Below, piece after piece: positions 32,136-40,906 of a DNA stretch of 64,000 nucleotides. The stretch lies in assembly GCA_965234405.1 (NCBI GenBank), contig OZ248346.1; one strand, 5' to 3'. How positions within the stretch are numbered: position 1 is the first letter of the stretch; every line of letters begins with the position of its first letter. This stretch comes from Planktophila turicensis (GTDB lineage Bacteria; Actinomycetota; Actinomycetes; Nanopelagicales; Nanopelagicaceae). A model generated the notes under the pieces. That model had not been told where the DNA came from. It ran no database searches and saw nothing but the letters and a program-made list of their open reading frames with translations. The position numbers and the translations under genes were made by a program.

Positions 32136-32954
32136 ATGCTCAGTACATTCATCATCGCACTACGCGAAGGCCTAGAAGCCGCGCTCATCGTTGGAATCCT
32201 TGTCGCCTACCTTGTGAAGAGCGACCAAAGAAGCCATTTACGCGCACTTTGGACCGGGGTAGCTCTCGCTATTACTGCAAGCCTTGCCTTCGGAGCCTTC
32301 TTGTCTTACACCTCTGCTGAGCTCTCAGAGAAGGGCGAAGAGCTCTTCGCCGGAACTACCTCTTTCGTGGCGGTCGGCCTTGTCACCTGGATGGTCTTCT
32401 GGATGAAGCGCGCAGCCCGTGGCTTGCGTGATGAGCTCCATGGAAAGGCCGAGGTCGCTGTGACCTCTGGTGCCCTCTCGATGGCAACCCTCGCCTTCTT
32501 TGCTGTTGCTCGCGAAGGCCTGGAAACATCACTCTTTCTCTATACCAACTTTAAAACCGTTGGCGCTTTCTCTACAGCGACCCTTGGCTTGATCCTTGGC
32601 CTGGCTCTGGCAGTAGGTCTTGGTTATGGAATTTACAACCGCGCAGTCAAAATCAACCTTGGCAAGTTCTTCACCTACTCAGGTGTGGCTCTAATCGTTG
32701 TGGCAGCGGGCGTTCTTTCATACGGAATCCACGAGTTCCAGGAGTTTGGCATCCTGCCTGGCCCTGATGCCTTTGCATGGGATGTCACTTCATGGATGCC
32801 AAAGGAATCATTTATCGCCGCCCTCCTTGGAGGAACAATCGGATTTGATACAACGACATCGTGGCTCCAGCTCTTCGTCTGGCTCGCCTACCTCGGTCTG
32901 ACTATCAGCGCCTACTTGTCGCCAGCGAAGGTAAAAACACCTCTTAACGCATAG
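32136..32954 (+). CDS. FTR1 family iron permease
   Basis: A 272-residue membrane protein with about seven TM helices. Both iron-channel motifs of FTR1/EfeU are present: REGLEAALIVG at residues 10-20 and REGLETSLFLY in helix 4. FTR1 proteins import ferric or ferrous iron, usually with partner proteins EfeO/EfeB. Neither partner gene is adjacent, so it either works alone or uses partners elsewhere. An inverted repeat upstream may be its operator. Confidence 0.9.
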   Translation: MLSTFIIALREGLEAALIVGILVAYLVKSDQRSHLRALWTGVALAITASLAFGAFLSYTSAELSEKGEELFAGTTSFVAVGLVTWMVFWMKRAARGLRDELHGKAEVAVTSGALSMATLAFFAVAREGLETSLFLYTNFKTVGAFSTATLGLILGLALAVGLGYGIYNRAVKINLGKFFTYSGVALIVVAAGVLSYGIHEFQEFGILPGPDAFAWDVTSWMPKESFIAALLGGTIGFDTTTSWLQLFVWLAYLGLTISAYLSPAKVKTPLNA

Positions 32955-32964
32955 CCAATTCCCC

Positions 32965-32999
32965 TACTGGCGAGTAACCTTTCCAAAGATACTCACCAG
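32965..32999. promoter_or_regulatory. Candidate operator overlapping the fadA promoter
   Basis: TACTGGCGAGTA (32965-32976) is a near-palindrome, and the larger inverted repeat CTGGCGAGTA ... TACTCACCAG (32967-32976 with 32990-32999, one mismatch, 13-base spacer) encloses a TAACCT -10-like hexamer (32975-32980). The layout suits repression by a TetR-like fatty-acid regulator, which is not in the window. Confidence 0.4.
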
Positions 33000-33012
33000 C
33001 GAAGGAAGTTCT

Positions 33013-34227
33013 ATGTCGTCACAACTCCGTTCAGTCGTCCTCGTCGATGCTGTCCGCACCCCATTCGGTAAGGCCGGCAGCATGTATTCAGGTACTCGCG
33101 CCGATGACCTGATGGTGCGCGCTATGCGTGGCCTCTTGGAGCGAAATCCCAATGTAGATCCCGCATCCATCGATGATGTCGCTATCGCTGCTGCAACGCA
33201 GACCGGTGACCAAGGAATGAATATCGGGCGAAGTGCAACGCTTCTTGCTGGTCTTCCTAAGACTGTGCCTGGCTACTCCGTTGATCGCTGGTGTGCAGGT
33301 GCACTGACTGCAACAACAACAGTTGCTGGTGCAATCGCTATGGGCGCTATTGATATCGCAATTGCTGGTGGCGTTGAACATATGGGTAACCACCCAATGG
33401 GTGAATTGATGGATCCCAATCCTCGCTACCTTGCAGAGAAGTTGGTGGAACAAGATGCGCTCGCTATGGGTGCAACTGCCGAGCGTTTACATGATCGCTT
33501 TCCGCATCTAACAAAAGAGCGCGCTGATGCATATGCGCTCAACTCGCAGATGAAGACGGCTAAAGCATATGTTGATGGCAAGATTCAAAGAGATTTAATC
33601 CCGACAGCTGCGCGTAATGCAGAACTCGGTTGGACTATTGCAACCGTTGATGAGGCTCCGCGTCCGACAACAACGATGGAAGGTCTTGCAGGTTTGAAGA
33701 CGCCTTTCCGTCCAGCAGGTCGCGTCACTGCAGGAAATTCATCAGGACTCAACGATGGCGCAACCGCGGCCCTTCTTGCCAATGAAGATAAGGCGAAAGA
33801 GTTAGGTCTTACTATCAAAGCGCGCATGGTGACATTTGCATTTGCTGGCGTTGAACCTGAAGTCATGGGTTACGGGCCAGTTCCTTCAACTATCAAGGCT
33901 CTCGATAAAGCGGGCTTGAAGATTGAAGATATTGGCGCATTTGAAGTCAATGAGGCATTCGCTGTACAAGTTCTCGCATTCCTTGATCACTTCGGAATTG
34001 CAGATGATGATCCTCGCGTGAATCCTTATGGCGGAGCAATTGCCGTCGGTCATCCACTTGCATCATCTGGTGTGCGTCTGATGCTCAACTTAGCTCGCAC
34101 CTTTGAAGAGAAGCCAGATGTTCGTTATGGCATCACCACCATGTGTATTGGCCTCGGAATGGGCGGAACAATTATTTGGGAAAACCCCCATAACAAAGAA
34201 GCGCAGATTTCAGGAGGTTCGAAGTAA
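33013..34227 (+). CDS. fadA: Acetyl-CoA C-acyltransferase (beta-ketothiolase)
   Basis: Cleaves 3-ketoacyl-CoA with CoA, the last step of beta-oxidation. The 404-residue thiolase has the nucleophilic Cys94 in DRWCAGALTA, GGVEHMGNHPMG, FEVNEAFAVQVL, GHPLASSGVR (catalytic His) and TMCIGLGMGG (second catalytic Cys). A Shine-Dalgarno sequence (GAAGGAAG) precedes the ATG. It overlaps the fadB start by one base, so the two make the alpha-beta trifunctional complex. Confidence 0.94.
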   Translation: MSSQLRSVVLVDAVRTPFGKAGSMYSGTRADDLMVRAMRGLLERNPNVDPASIDDVAIAAATQTGDQGMNIGRSATLLAGLPKTVPGYSVDRWCAGALTATTTVAGAIAMGAIDIAIAGGVEHMGNHPMGELMDPNPRYLAEKLVEQDALAMGATAERLHDRFPHLTKERADAYALNSQMKTAKAYVDGKIQRDLIPTAARNAELGWTIATVDEAPRPTTTMEGLAGLKTPFRPAGRVTAGNSSGLNDGATAALLANEDKAKELGLTIKARMVTFAFAGVEPEVMGYGPVPSTIKALDKAGLKIEDIGAFEVNEAFAVQVLAFLDHFGIADDDPRVNPYGGAIAVGHPLASSGVRLMLNLARTFEEKPDVRYGITTMCIGLGMGGTIIWENPHNKEAQISGGSK

Positions 34228-36338
34228 TGACTACTGCAATCCAACTTCCAGAAGGTGCTCCTGAAGAGGTCGTTACCAATGCACTCGTTCGCGATGTTGA
34301 CCTCACCCCCTTTGGTTTCAAGGGCACACTCGCACTCATCACTCTCGATAATGGCCATGACCACAATCGTCCCAACACATTCGGTCCACAATCTTTGATG
34401 GCACTCGATGCGGCAATCACAGAGGCCGCTTCCCGCAAACCTGCTGCTATTGCCATCACAGGTAAACCATTTATCTTCGCAGCGGGCGCAGATTTATCGG
34501 CTCTGGCATTTCTTAATAAGCGCGAGCAAGCAGTTGCTATCGGCAAGTTAGGCCACGATGTCTTCCGTCGCTTTGATGAGATCGGAATTCCAACATTCGC
34601 CTTTATCAACGGTCTTGCACTCGGTGGCGGACTTGAAGTCGGACTTCACTGTAACTACCGCACACTTTCAGCGACAGCATTTACCGCACTTCCTGAGGTT
34701 TTCCTTGGGCTAGTTCCAGGATGGGGCGGAGCGACAATCGTTCCTAAGTTAATTGGTCCAGAGCGCGCCGTTCAAGTAATTATCGGAAACGCACTTAATA
34801 ACAACACCATGATGAAATCTAAGGATGCTCTCGGTCTTGGCATCGTTGATGCGGTCTATGCGCCAGCTGATTTCCTCGAAAAATCTGTGGCATTTGCGGC
34901 CTCCATTTTGAGCGGTGCAACCAAGATTGAACGTAAAGATTACTCAACCGATCCTGCGTGGGATTCAGCCCTTGCAGCTGGTCGTGCTGCAGCTCTTAAG
35001 AAATACGGTGGCGCAGAAATTGCATCACCAATGAAAGCGCTCGAACTGATTGCGCAAGCGAAGACAAATTCACGTGGTCAGGGTTTTGATGCAGAAGATG
35101 CAACTCTTGCAGATCTGACAATGTCTGACCCGCTTCGTGCATCGCTCTATGCCTTTAACGTCATTCAGAAGAAGCGCAAGAAAGTTGAAGGTGCACCAAA
35201 GCCAGCCCTAGGTCGCAAGGTTGCACGTGTTGGCGTTGTCGGTGCTGGTCTTATGGCTTCGCAACTCGCACTCCTTCTTCTTCGTAATCTCAAGTGTCCT
35301 GTCGTCATGACAGATATCGATCAAGAGCGCGCCGATAAAGGTGTGGCATGGGTAAAGAACGAGCTCGCTAAGTTGGTTGAGAAGAAGCGCATGAGCGCTG
35401 AATCCGCTGGCCGTCTCTCACTTCTCATTAGCGGATCTTCAGATCAGCAAGTATTTGCCGGCTGCGACTTCGTTATTGAAGCGATCTTTGAAGAGCTATC
35501 CCTTAAGCAGGAACTCTTTAAGAAACTTGAAAAGATTGTCGGACCTGAATGCGTTCTCGCTACCAACACCTCTTCCCTATCGGTCGAACGCATGAGCGAA
35601 GGGCTAGAACACCCAGAACGCGTTGTTGGATTCCACTTCTTCAACCCTGTGGCTGTCATGCCACTTCTTGAAGTTGCTCGTACATCCAAGACTGATGATG
35701 CAACCACTGCAACGGCTGTCAACATTGGAAAAGAGCTCAAGAAGACGATGATCATCTGTAAAGATGCTCCGGGCTTTGTTGTAAACCGACTTCTGACTCG
35801 CTTCATGGGTGAAATCACCGATGCAGTTGATGAAGGAACCGACCCAGCAACGGCTGATAATGCAATGCGCAGTATTGGTTTCCCAATGTCGCCATTTGAG
35901 CTCCTTGGCCTGGTTGGTCCTGGCGTTGCACTCCATGTCTCTGAAACTCTCAATGCAAACCTTGGACCTCGCTACCGCATCTCTCCAACGATGCAAGCAA
36001 TGGTCAAAGAAGGCGTCAAGACTTTCTACATTAAAAACGATGATGGCTCAGTGGGCCCAAACCCAGCAGCTCTCGCTCTCGTTCACAAAGGAACAACTCC
36101 TTCAACTGCTGAAGAAGTACGTCTTCGCGCACTGAAAGCTCTGGCCGAAGAGGCGCGCATGATGCTCGATGAAGGCGTTGTTTCAACACCAGCAGAGATT
36201 GATCTCTGTATGTTGATGGGCGCTGGCTGGCCGATGCATCTCGGCGGAATCTTGCCTTACTTAGATCGTGAAGGAATTAGCGAGTCTGTTTGCGGTCAGC
36301 GTTTTCATGCACCGGGAATTGCATCTCTTCCACAGTAG
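34227..36338 (+). CDS. fadB: 3-Hydroxyacyl-CoA dehydrogenase / enoyl-CoA hydratase (FadB/FadJ type)
   Basis: A 703-residue bifunctional beta-oxidation enzyme. Residues 1-200 are the crotonase domain (ITGKPFIFAAGADLSAL, INGLALGGGLEVGL, LPEVFLGLVPGWGG). Residues 330-520 bind NAD (VGVVGAGLMASQLALLLL) and contain the catalytic VGFHFFNPVAVMPLLEV. Two C-terminal 3HCDH domains follow, from PGFVVNRLLTRFMGE on. The normal GAGxMG motif reads GAGLMA. Its last 62 bases overlap the convergent dxs coding sequence, an unusually long tail-to-tail overlap. Confidence 0.93.
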   Translation: MTTAIQLPEGAPEEVVTNALVRDVDLTPFGFKGTLALITLDNGHDHNRPNTFGPQSLMALDAAITEAASRKPAAIAITGKPFIFAAGADLSALAFLNKREQAVAIGKLGHDVFRRFDEIGIPTFAFINGLALGGGLEVGLHCNYRTLSATAFTALPEVFLGLVPGWGGATIVPKLIGPERAVQVIIGNALNNNTMMKSKDALGLGIVDAVYAPADFLEKSVAFAASILSGATKIERKDYSTDPAWDSALAAGRAAALKKYGGAEIASPMKALELIAQAKTNSRGQGFDAEDATLADLTMSDPLRASLYAFNVIQKKRKKVEGAPKPALGRKVARVGVVGAGLMASQLALLLLRNLKCPVVMTDIDQERADKGVAWVKNELAKLVEKKRMSAESAGRLSLLISGSSDQQVFAGCDFVIEAIFEELSLKQELFKKLEKIVGPECVLATNTSSLSVERMSEGLEHPERVVGFHFFNPVAVMPLLEVARTSKTDDATTATAVNIGKELKKTMIICKDAPGFVVNRLLTRFMGEITDAVDEGTDPATADNAMRSIGFPMSPFELLGLVGPGVALHVSETLNANLGPRYRISPTMQAMVKEGVKTFYIKNDDGSVGPNPAALALVHKGTTPSTAEEVRLRALKALAEEARMMLDEGVVSTPAEIDLCMLMGAGWPMHLGGILPYLDREGISESVCGQRFHAPGIASLPQ

Positions 36339-38193
36339 AACTCCACTCGACGATGTCGCGTGAAATCTTCTGAGCAGTAATTCCAAGATCTTCAAGAATT
36401 TCTGCGCGCTTTGAATGCTCGATGAATTCAAGTGGAACGCCGATGCTGTGCAGTGCGACGTTCAGCCCTGCTTCGCGGAAGAGCTCTGAAATCGAACTTG
36501 CGATTCCTGCATGGCGGATTCCATCTTCAAGAACGACAACGCTCTTATAGCGCTGCGCCATCGTGACAAGTGATTGAGGAAGCGGCTTTACCCAACGAGG
36601 ATCGATGACGGTAACGCCAACGCCTTCACGGTATGCCTGTGATGCTGCCTCGACTGCAATCGCTGCCATTGCACCAACGCTGACAAGAAGAACATCTACG
36701 CTCTCGCCACGATAGAGAACATCAATTCCGTCGCGTCGTTCAAATGCTGGAATATCTGCCTGTACTGCACCCTTTGGAAAACGAATGAGCGATGGAGCAC
36801 CTGAAATTTCGAGTGATTCGCGCAGAGTTTCACGCAGACGAGCTGCATCACGAGGAGCAGCAACATGAAGCGTAGGAACGATTCCGGTAAGAGCTAAATC
36901 CCACATCCCGTTATGTGAAGGACCGTCATCGCCTGTAATTCCAGCGCGGTCCAAGACAAAGGTGACACCCGCCTTGTGCAAGGCAACATCCATCAGCATC
37001 TGGTCGAATGCGCGGTTGAGGAATGTTGAGTAAACGGCAACGACAGGGTGCATGCCTGCAAATGCAAGACCTGCGGCACTTGTTACTGCATGTTGTTCAG
37101 CGATACCCACATCGATTGTGCGATCAGGGAATGCCTTTTCAAATTTATCAAGACCGGTAGGGCCAAGCATTGCCGCTGTAATTGCCACAATATCTTTACG
37201 TTCGTGGCCAAGTGCAACAAGTTCATCAGAGAAGACGCTGGTCCAGCTTGTAACTGACTTGCTGAGCGGTGTTCCTGTTTCAGGATCAACGATTCCGACC
37301 GCGTGGAACTTTTCGGCCTCATCAGCAACAGCGGGCTTATGTCCCTTTCCCTTTTCGGTAATGACGTGAAGAAGAACTGGTTCACCAAACTCTTTTGCCT
37401 GAAGTAGTGCGCGCTCCATGGCGGCGACATCGTGTCCATCGATGGGTCCGACATATTTCAAACCAAGATCTTCAAACATGCCTTGCGGGGCGACAATATC
37501 TTTGATGCCCTTCTTCATTCCATGAAGGGTCTCGTAAATTGGATTGCCAACAACTGGAGTCTTAGTAAGAACCTCTTTGCCCCAGTCGAGGAAGCGTTCG
37601 TAGCCACGAGTGACACGAAGCGTAGAAAGATAGGTAGCAACGCCACCGATAGTTGGTGAGTAAGAACGTTCATTATCGTTTACGACGATGATTAAGTTTC
37701 GGTCATTGGCTGCAGCAATATTGTTGAGCGCTTCCCAAGACATTCCGCCTGTCAGCGCTCCGTCGCCTACGACAACAACAACGTGACGATCTGACTGACC
37801 GGTAAGTGAGAAACCGCGAGAGATTCCATCGCCCCAAGAGAGCGCAGTTGATGCATGTGAATTTTCGATGACATCGTGCTCGCTCTCGCTACGGTTTGGA
37901 TACCCAGCGATTCCCCCACGTTGACGCAACTTATCGAATTGATCTGCGCGCCCCGTCAGAATTTTATGAACGTAAGACTGGTGGCCGGTATCGAAGAGAA
38001 CGACATCCTTCGGTGAATCAAAGGTGCGATGAATTGCAATCGTGAGCTCGACTACGCCTAGGTTAGGGCCTAAGTGCCCACCGGTCTTAGAGACCTTGGT
38101 GATCAGGAATTGGCGAATCTCTTCAGAGAGTTGCTCCAGCTGCTCAGGGCGAAGAGCCTTGAGGTCACTGGGACCTTTGATCGATTCAAGCAT
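36277..38193 (-). CDS. dxs: 1-Deoxy-D-xylulose-5-phosphate synthase
   Basis: Thiamine-diphosphate enzyme joining pyruvate and glyceraldehyde 3-phosphate, the entry step of the MEP isoprenoid pathway. The 638-residue protein shows GGHLGPNLGVVELTIAIHR, the ThDP motif GDGALTGGMSWEALNNI with NDNERSYSP, DGHDV, and the transketolase-like domain with DVGIAEQHAVTSAAGLAF and RAGITGDDGPSHNGMWDL. About 25 residues past the conserved end (ITAQKISRDIVEW) overlap fadB. The promoter overlaps the acnA stop and is leaderless. Confidence 0.96.
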   Translation of the reverse strand: MLESIKGPSDLKALRPEQLEQLSEEIRQFLITKVSKTGGHLGPNLGVVELTIAIHRTFDSPKDVVLFDTGHQSYVHKILTGRADQFDKLRQRGGIAGYPNRSESEHDVIENSHASTALSWGDGISRGFSLTGQSDRHVVVVVGDGALTGGMSWEALNNIAAANDRNLIIVVNDNERSYSPTIGGVATYLSTLRVTRGYERFLDWGKEVLTKTPVVGNPIYETLHGMKKGIKDIVAPQGMFEDLGLKYVGPIDGHDVAAMERALLQAKEFGEPVLLHVITEKGKGHKPAVADEAEKFHAVGIVDPETGTPLSKSVTSWTSVFSDELVALGHERKDIVAITAAMLGPTGLDKFEKAFPDRTIDVGIAEQHAVTSAAGLAFAGMHPVVAVYSTFLNRAFDQMLMDVALHKAGVTFVLDRAGITGDDGPSHNGMWDLALTGIVPTLHVAAPRDAARLRETLRESLEISGAPSLIRFPKGAVQADIPAFERRDGIDVLYRGESVDVLLVSVGAMAAIAVEAASQAYREGVGVTVIDPRWVKPLPQSLVTMAQRYKSVVVLEDGIRHAGIASSISELFREAGLNVALHSIGVPLEFIEHSKRAEILEDLGITAQKISRDIVEWSSTVEEMQFPVHENADRKQTR

Positions 38194-38199
38194 GGTTGC

Positions 38200-38205
38200 A
38201 GTCTA
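38200..38205 (-). promoter_or_regulatory. -10 element of a predicted leaderless dxs promoter
   Basis: TAGACT (minus strand) ends 6 bases before the dxs ATG at 38193, only a few bases after the acnA stop. Confidence 0.5.
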
Positions 38206-38207
38206 GA

Positions 38208-40865
38208 TTAGCCGCGGAGCTGACGCAGTACGTACTGCATGATTCCACCGTGGCGGTAGTAATCCGCTTCACCTGGTGTATCAATTCTCACCTTAGCCGT
38301 AAAGGTCTTATCCCCTGCAGTCACTGTGACTTCCTTAGGGATTCCTCCGTCATTGAGCGCGGTTACGCCGGTAATCGAGAAAGTCTCATCACCCTTAAGA
38401 CCAAGTGATTGAGCATTTGCACCGTTGGTAAATTGCAATGGAAGTACGCCCATGCCGATCAAGTTAGAGCGGTGAATACGCTCGAAGCTTTCTGCAATTA
38501 CTGCGCGAACACCAAGAAGCGCTGTTCCCTTTGCTGCCCAGTCACGTGAAGATCCAGATCCATACTCTTTACCGGCAAGGATGATCAGACCAACACCTGC
38601 TGCTTGGTAAGCAACTGATGCATCGTAAATTGTTGTCTGCTCGCCATTGGCAAGGAAGTTCTTGGTAAAGCTTCCTTCAACTCCATCAAGAAGAAGATTC
38701 TTAAGGCGGATATTTGCAAATGTTCCGCGAATCATAACTTCATGGTTTCCACGACGTGATCCGTAAGAGTTAAAGTCCTTACGATCTACGCCATTAGCCT
38801 CGAGGTACTTACCTGCAGGTGAATCAGCCTTGATATTTCCTGCTGGAGAAATGTGATCCGTTGTTACTGAATCTCCGAGAATCGCAAGAATGCGAGCTCC
38901 GGTGATATCTGTGACCGGCTTTGGTTCTGCTGGCATTCCTTCAAAGTAAGGAGGCTTGCGAACATAAGTGGATTTTGGATCCCACTCGAATGTCTTTCCA
39001 GTCGGAGTATCAAGTGACTTCCAACGGTGATCGCCATCGAAGACAGTTGCATAATCCTTCTTAAACATTTCAGATGAGATTGAAGAATCGATAACTGATT
39101 GGATCTCCTGTGCAGATGGCCAGATATCTTTCAGAAGTACTGGGTTGCCATCTTTGTCGTTACCCAAAGAATCGTTTTCAAAGTCGTGATCCATTGTTCC
39201 GGCAAGTGCATAGGCAACAACAAGCGGTGGTGAAGCAAGGTAATTCATCTTCACATCAGGGCTAATGCGGCCTTCGAAGTTACGGTTTCCTGACAAGACA
39301 GCAGTGACGGCGAGATCGTTCTCGTTGACCGCCTTGCTGATTTCGATAGGAAGCGGTCCTGAGTTTCCGATACAGGTGACGCAGCCATAACCGACCAAGT
39401 TGAAGCCAAGGGCTTCCATGTACTTGGTGAGATCGGCGCGATCGTAGTAATCGGTGACAACCTTTGAGCCTGGTGCAAGAGTTGTCTTTACCCATGGCTT
39501 AGATGTCAGACCCTTTTCAACGGCCTTCTTTGCAAGCAGAGCTGCACCGATCATGACTGAAGGGTTTGAAGTATTGGTACACGATGTAATTGAAGCGATA
39601 ACAACATCGCCATTCTTGATTGTTGTCGCCTTCGCGCCAACGTTTACTGGATAAGCCTCTTTACCTGTCTTATCTGAGAAGTATGTAGGAAGAATCTTCT
39701 CGAATGATGACTTTGAAGCTGTCAGCGAGATGCGATCCTGCGGACGCTTTGGTCCAGCGATTGATGAGACAACTGTCGAAAGATCGAGTTCGATATTTTC
39801 TGAGAATCGTGGAGATACAGAAGGGTCATGCCACATTCCCTGAGCCTTTGCATACTGCTCAACTAGCGCAACCTGATCATCGCTACGACCTGTAAGGCGA
39901 AGGTAGCGAAGTGTCTCTTCATCAATAGGGAAGATGGCACATGTCGAACCGTATTCAGGTGACATATTTCCGATAGTTGTGCGGTTTGCCATTGGTACTG
40001 AGACAACACCTGGACCGTAGAACTCTACGAACTTGCCGACAACGCCATGCTTACGAAGCATTTCAGTAATTGTCAGAGCCATATCTGTTGCAGTTGTTCC
40101 AACTGGTAGCTCGCCAGAAAGCTTGAATCCAACAACGCGTGGAATGAGCATTGACACAGGCTGACCAAGAAGTGCTGCTTCTGCCTCGATGCCGCCAACG
40201 CCCCAACCAAGGACTCCGAGTCCGTTGACCATGGTGGTGTGCGAATCTGTTCCAACAACGGTATCTGGGTATGCGCGAAGAACGCCATTGACAGTACGTG
40301 TCATAACAACGCGAGCTAGGTATTCAATATTTACCTGGTGAACGATTCCGGTTCCTGGTGGAACAACCTTAAATTCATCAAAGGCGCCTTGGCCCCAACG
40401 CAAGAAGCGATAACGCTCGCGGTTACGTTCGTATTCAATATCAGTGTTCTGCTCGAAAGAATCTTTTGTTCCAAAGACATCTGCAATAACTGAGTGGTCA
40501 ATAACGAGTTCAGCGGGAGCAAGCGGATTTACCTTAGATGGGTCTCCCCCGAGATCAACGATTGCTTCGCGCATGGTTGCAAGGTCGACGACACAAGGAA
40601 CGCCAGTGAAGTCCTGCATAACAACGCGCGCTGGCGTAAATTGAATTTCAGTATCTGGCTCGACAGATGGATCCCACTGGGCAAGTGCCTTGATGTGATC
40701 CGCAGTGATGTTGGCGCCATCTTCGGTGCGCAAGAGATTTTCAAGAAGTACCTTAAGTGAGAACGGAAGGTTGGTTGCGCCTTCTACTGCTGAGATATCA
40801 AAGATTTCATAATCTTTGCCGGCAACTGTGAGGTTCTTCTTTGTACCAAGTGAGTTCTTGCTCAT
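38208..40865 (-). CDS. acnA: Aconitate hydratase A
   Basis: Interconverts citrate and isocitrate in the TCA cycle using a [4Fe-4S] cluster. The 885-residue length and domain order are those of the AcnA/IRP class. Features are VVGTDSHTTMVNGLGVLGWGVGG, the cluster cysteines in SITSCTNTSNPSVM and CVTCIGNSGPL, and the swivelling domain with SYGSRRGNHEVMIRG and AGKEYGSGSSRDWAAKG. A GAAAGAAG ribosome binding site precedes the ATG. An 18-bp perfect palindrome just upstream is a likely operator. Confidence 0.96.
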   Translation of the reverse strand: MSKNSLGTKKNLTVAGKDYEIFDISAVEGATNLPFSLKVLLENLLRTEDGANITADHIKALAQWDPSVEPDTEIQFTPARVVMQDFTGVPCVVDLATMREAIVDLGGDPSKVNPLAPAELVIDHSVIADVFGTKDSFEQNTDIEYERNRERYRFLRWGQGAFDEFKVVPPGTGIVHQVNIEYLARVVMTRTVNGVLRAYPDTVVGTDSHTTMVNGLGVLGWGVGGIEAEAALLGQPVSMLIPRVVGFKLSGELPVGTTATDMALTITEMLRKHGVVGKFVEFYGPGVVSVPMANRTTIGNMSPEYGSTCAIFPIDEETLRYLRLTGRSDDQVALVEQYAKAQGMWHDPSVSPRFSENIELDLSTVVSSIAGPKRPQDRISLTASKSSFEKILPTYFSDKTGKEAYPVNVGAKATTIKNGDVVIASITSCTNTSNPSVMIGAALLAKKAVEKGLTSKPWVKTTLAPGSKVVTDYYDRADLTKYMEALGFNLVGYGCVTCIGNSGPLPIEISKAVNENDLAVTAVLSGNRNFEGRISPDVKMNYLASPPLVVAYALAGTMDHDFENDSLGNDKDGNPVLLKDIWPSAQEIQSVIDSSISSEMFKKDYATVFDGDHRWKSLDTPTGKTFEWDPKSTYVRKPPYFEGMPAEPKPVTDITGARILAILGDSVTTDHISPAGNIKADSPAGKYLEANGVDRKDFNSYGSRRGNHEVMIRGTFANIRLKNLLLDGVEGSFTKNFLANGEQTTIYDASVAYQAAGVGLIILAGKEYGSGSSRDWAAKGTALLGVRAVIAESFERIHRSNLIGMGVLPLQFTNGANAQSLGLKGDETFSITGVTALNDGGIPKEVTVTAGDKTFTAKVRIDTPGEADYYRHGGIMQYVLRQLRG

Positions 40866-40888
40866 CGCGATTCTTCTTTCGAGGGAGA

Positions 40889-40906
40889 TATCTTGACGTC
40901 AAGATA
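40889..40906. promoter_or_regulatory. 18-bp perfect palindrome upstream of acnA (candidate operator)
   Basis: TATCTTGACGTCAAGATA reads identically on both strands. It lies 24-41 bases before the acnA start codon and contains the stop codon of the upstream RNA methyltransferase gene. Size and position fit a dimeric regulator controlling aconitase; the regulator is not identified. Confidence 0.65.
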
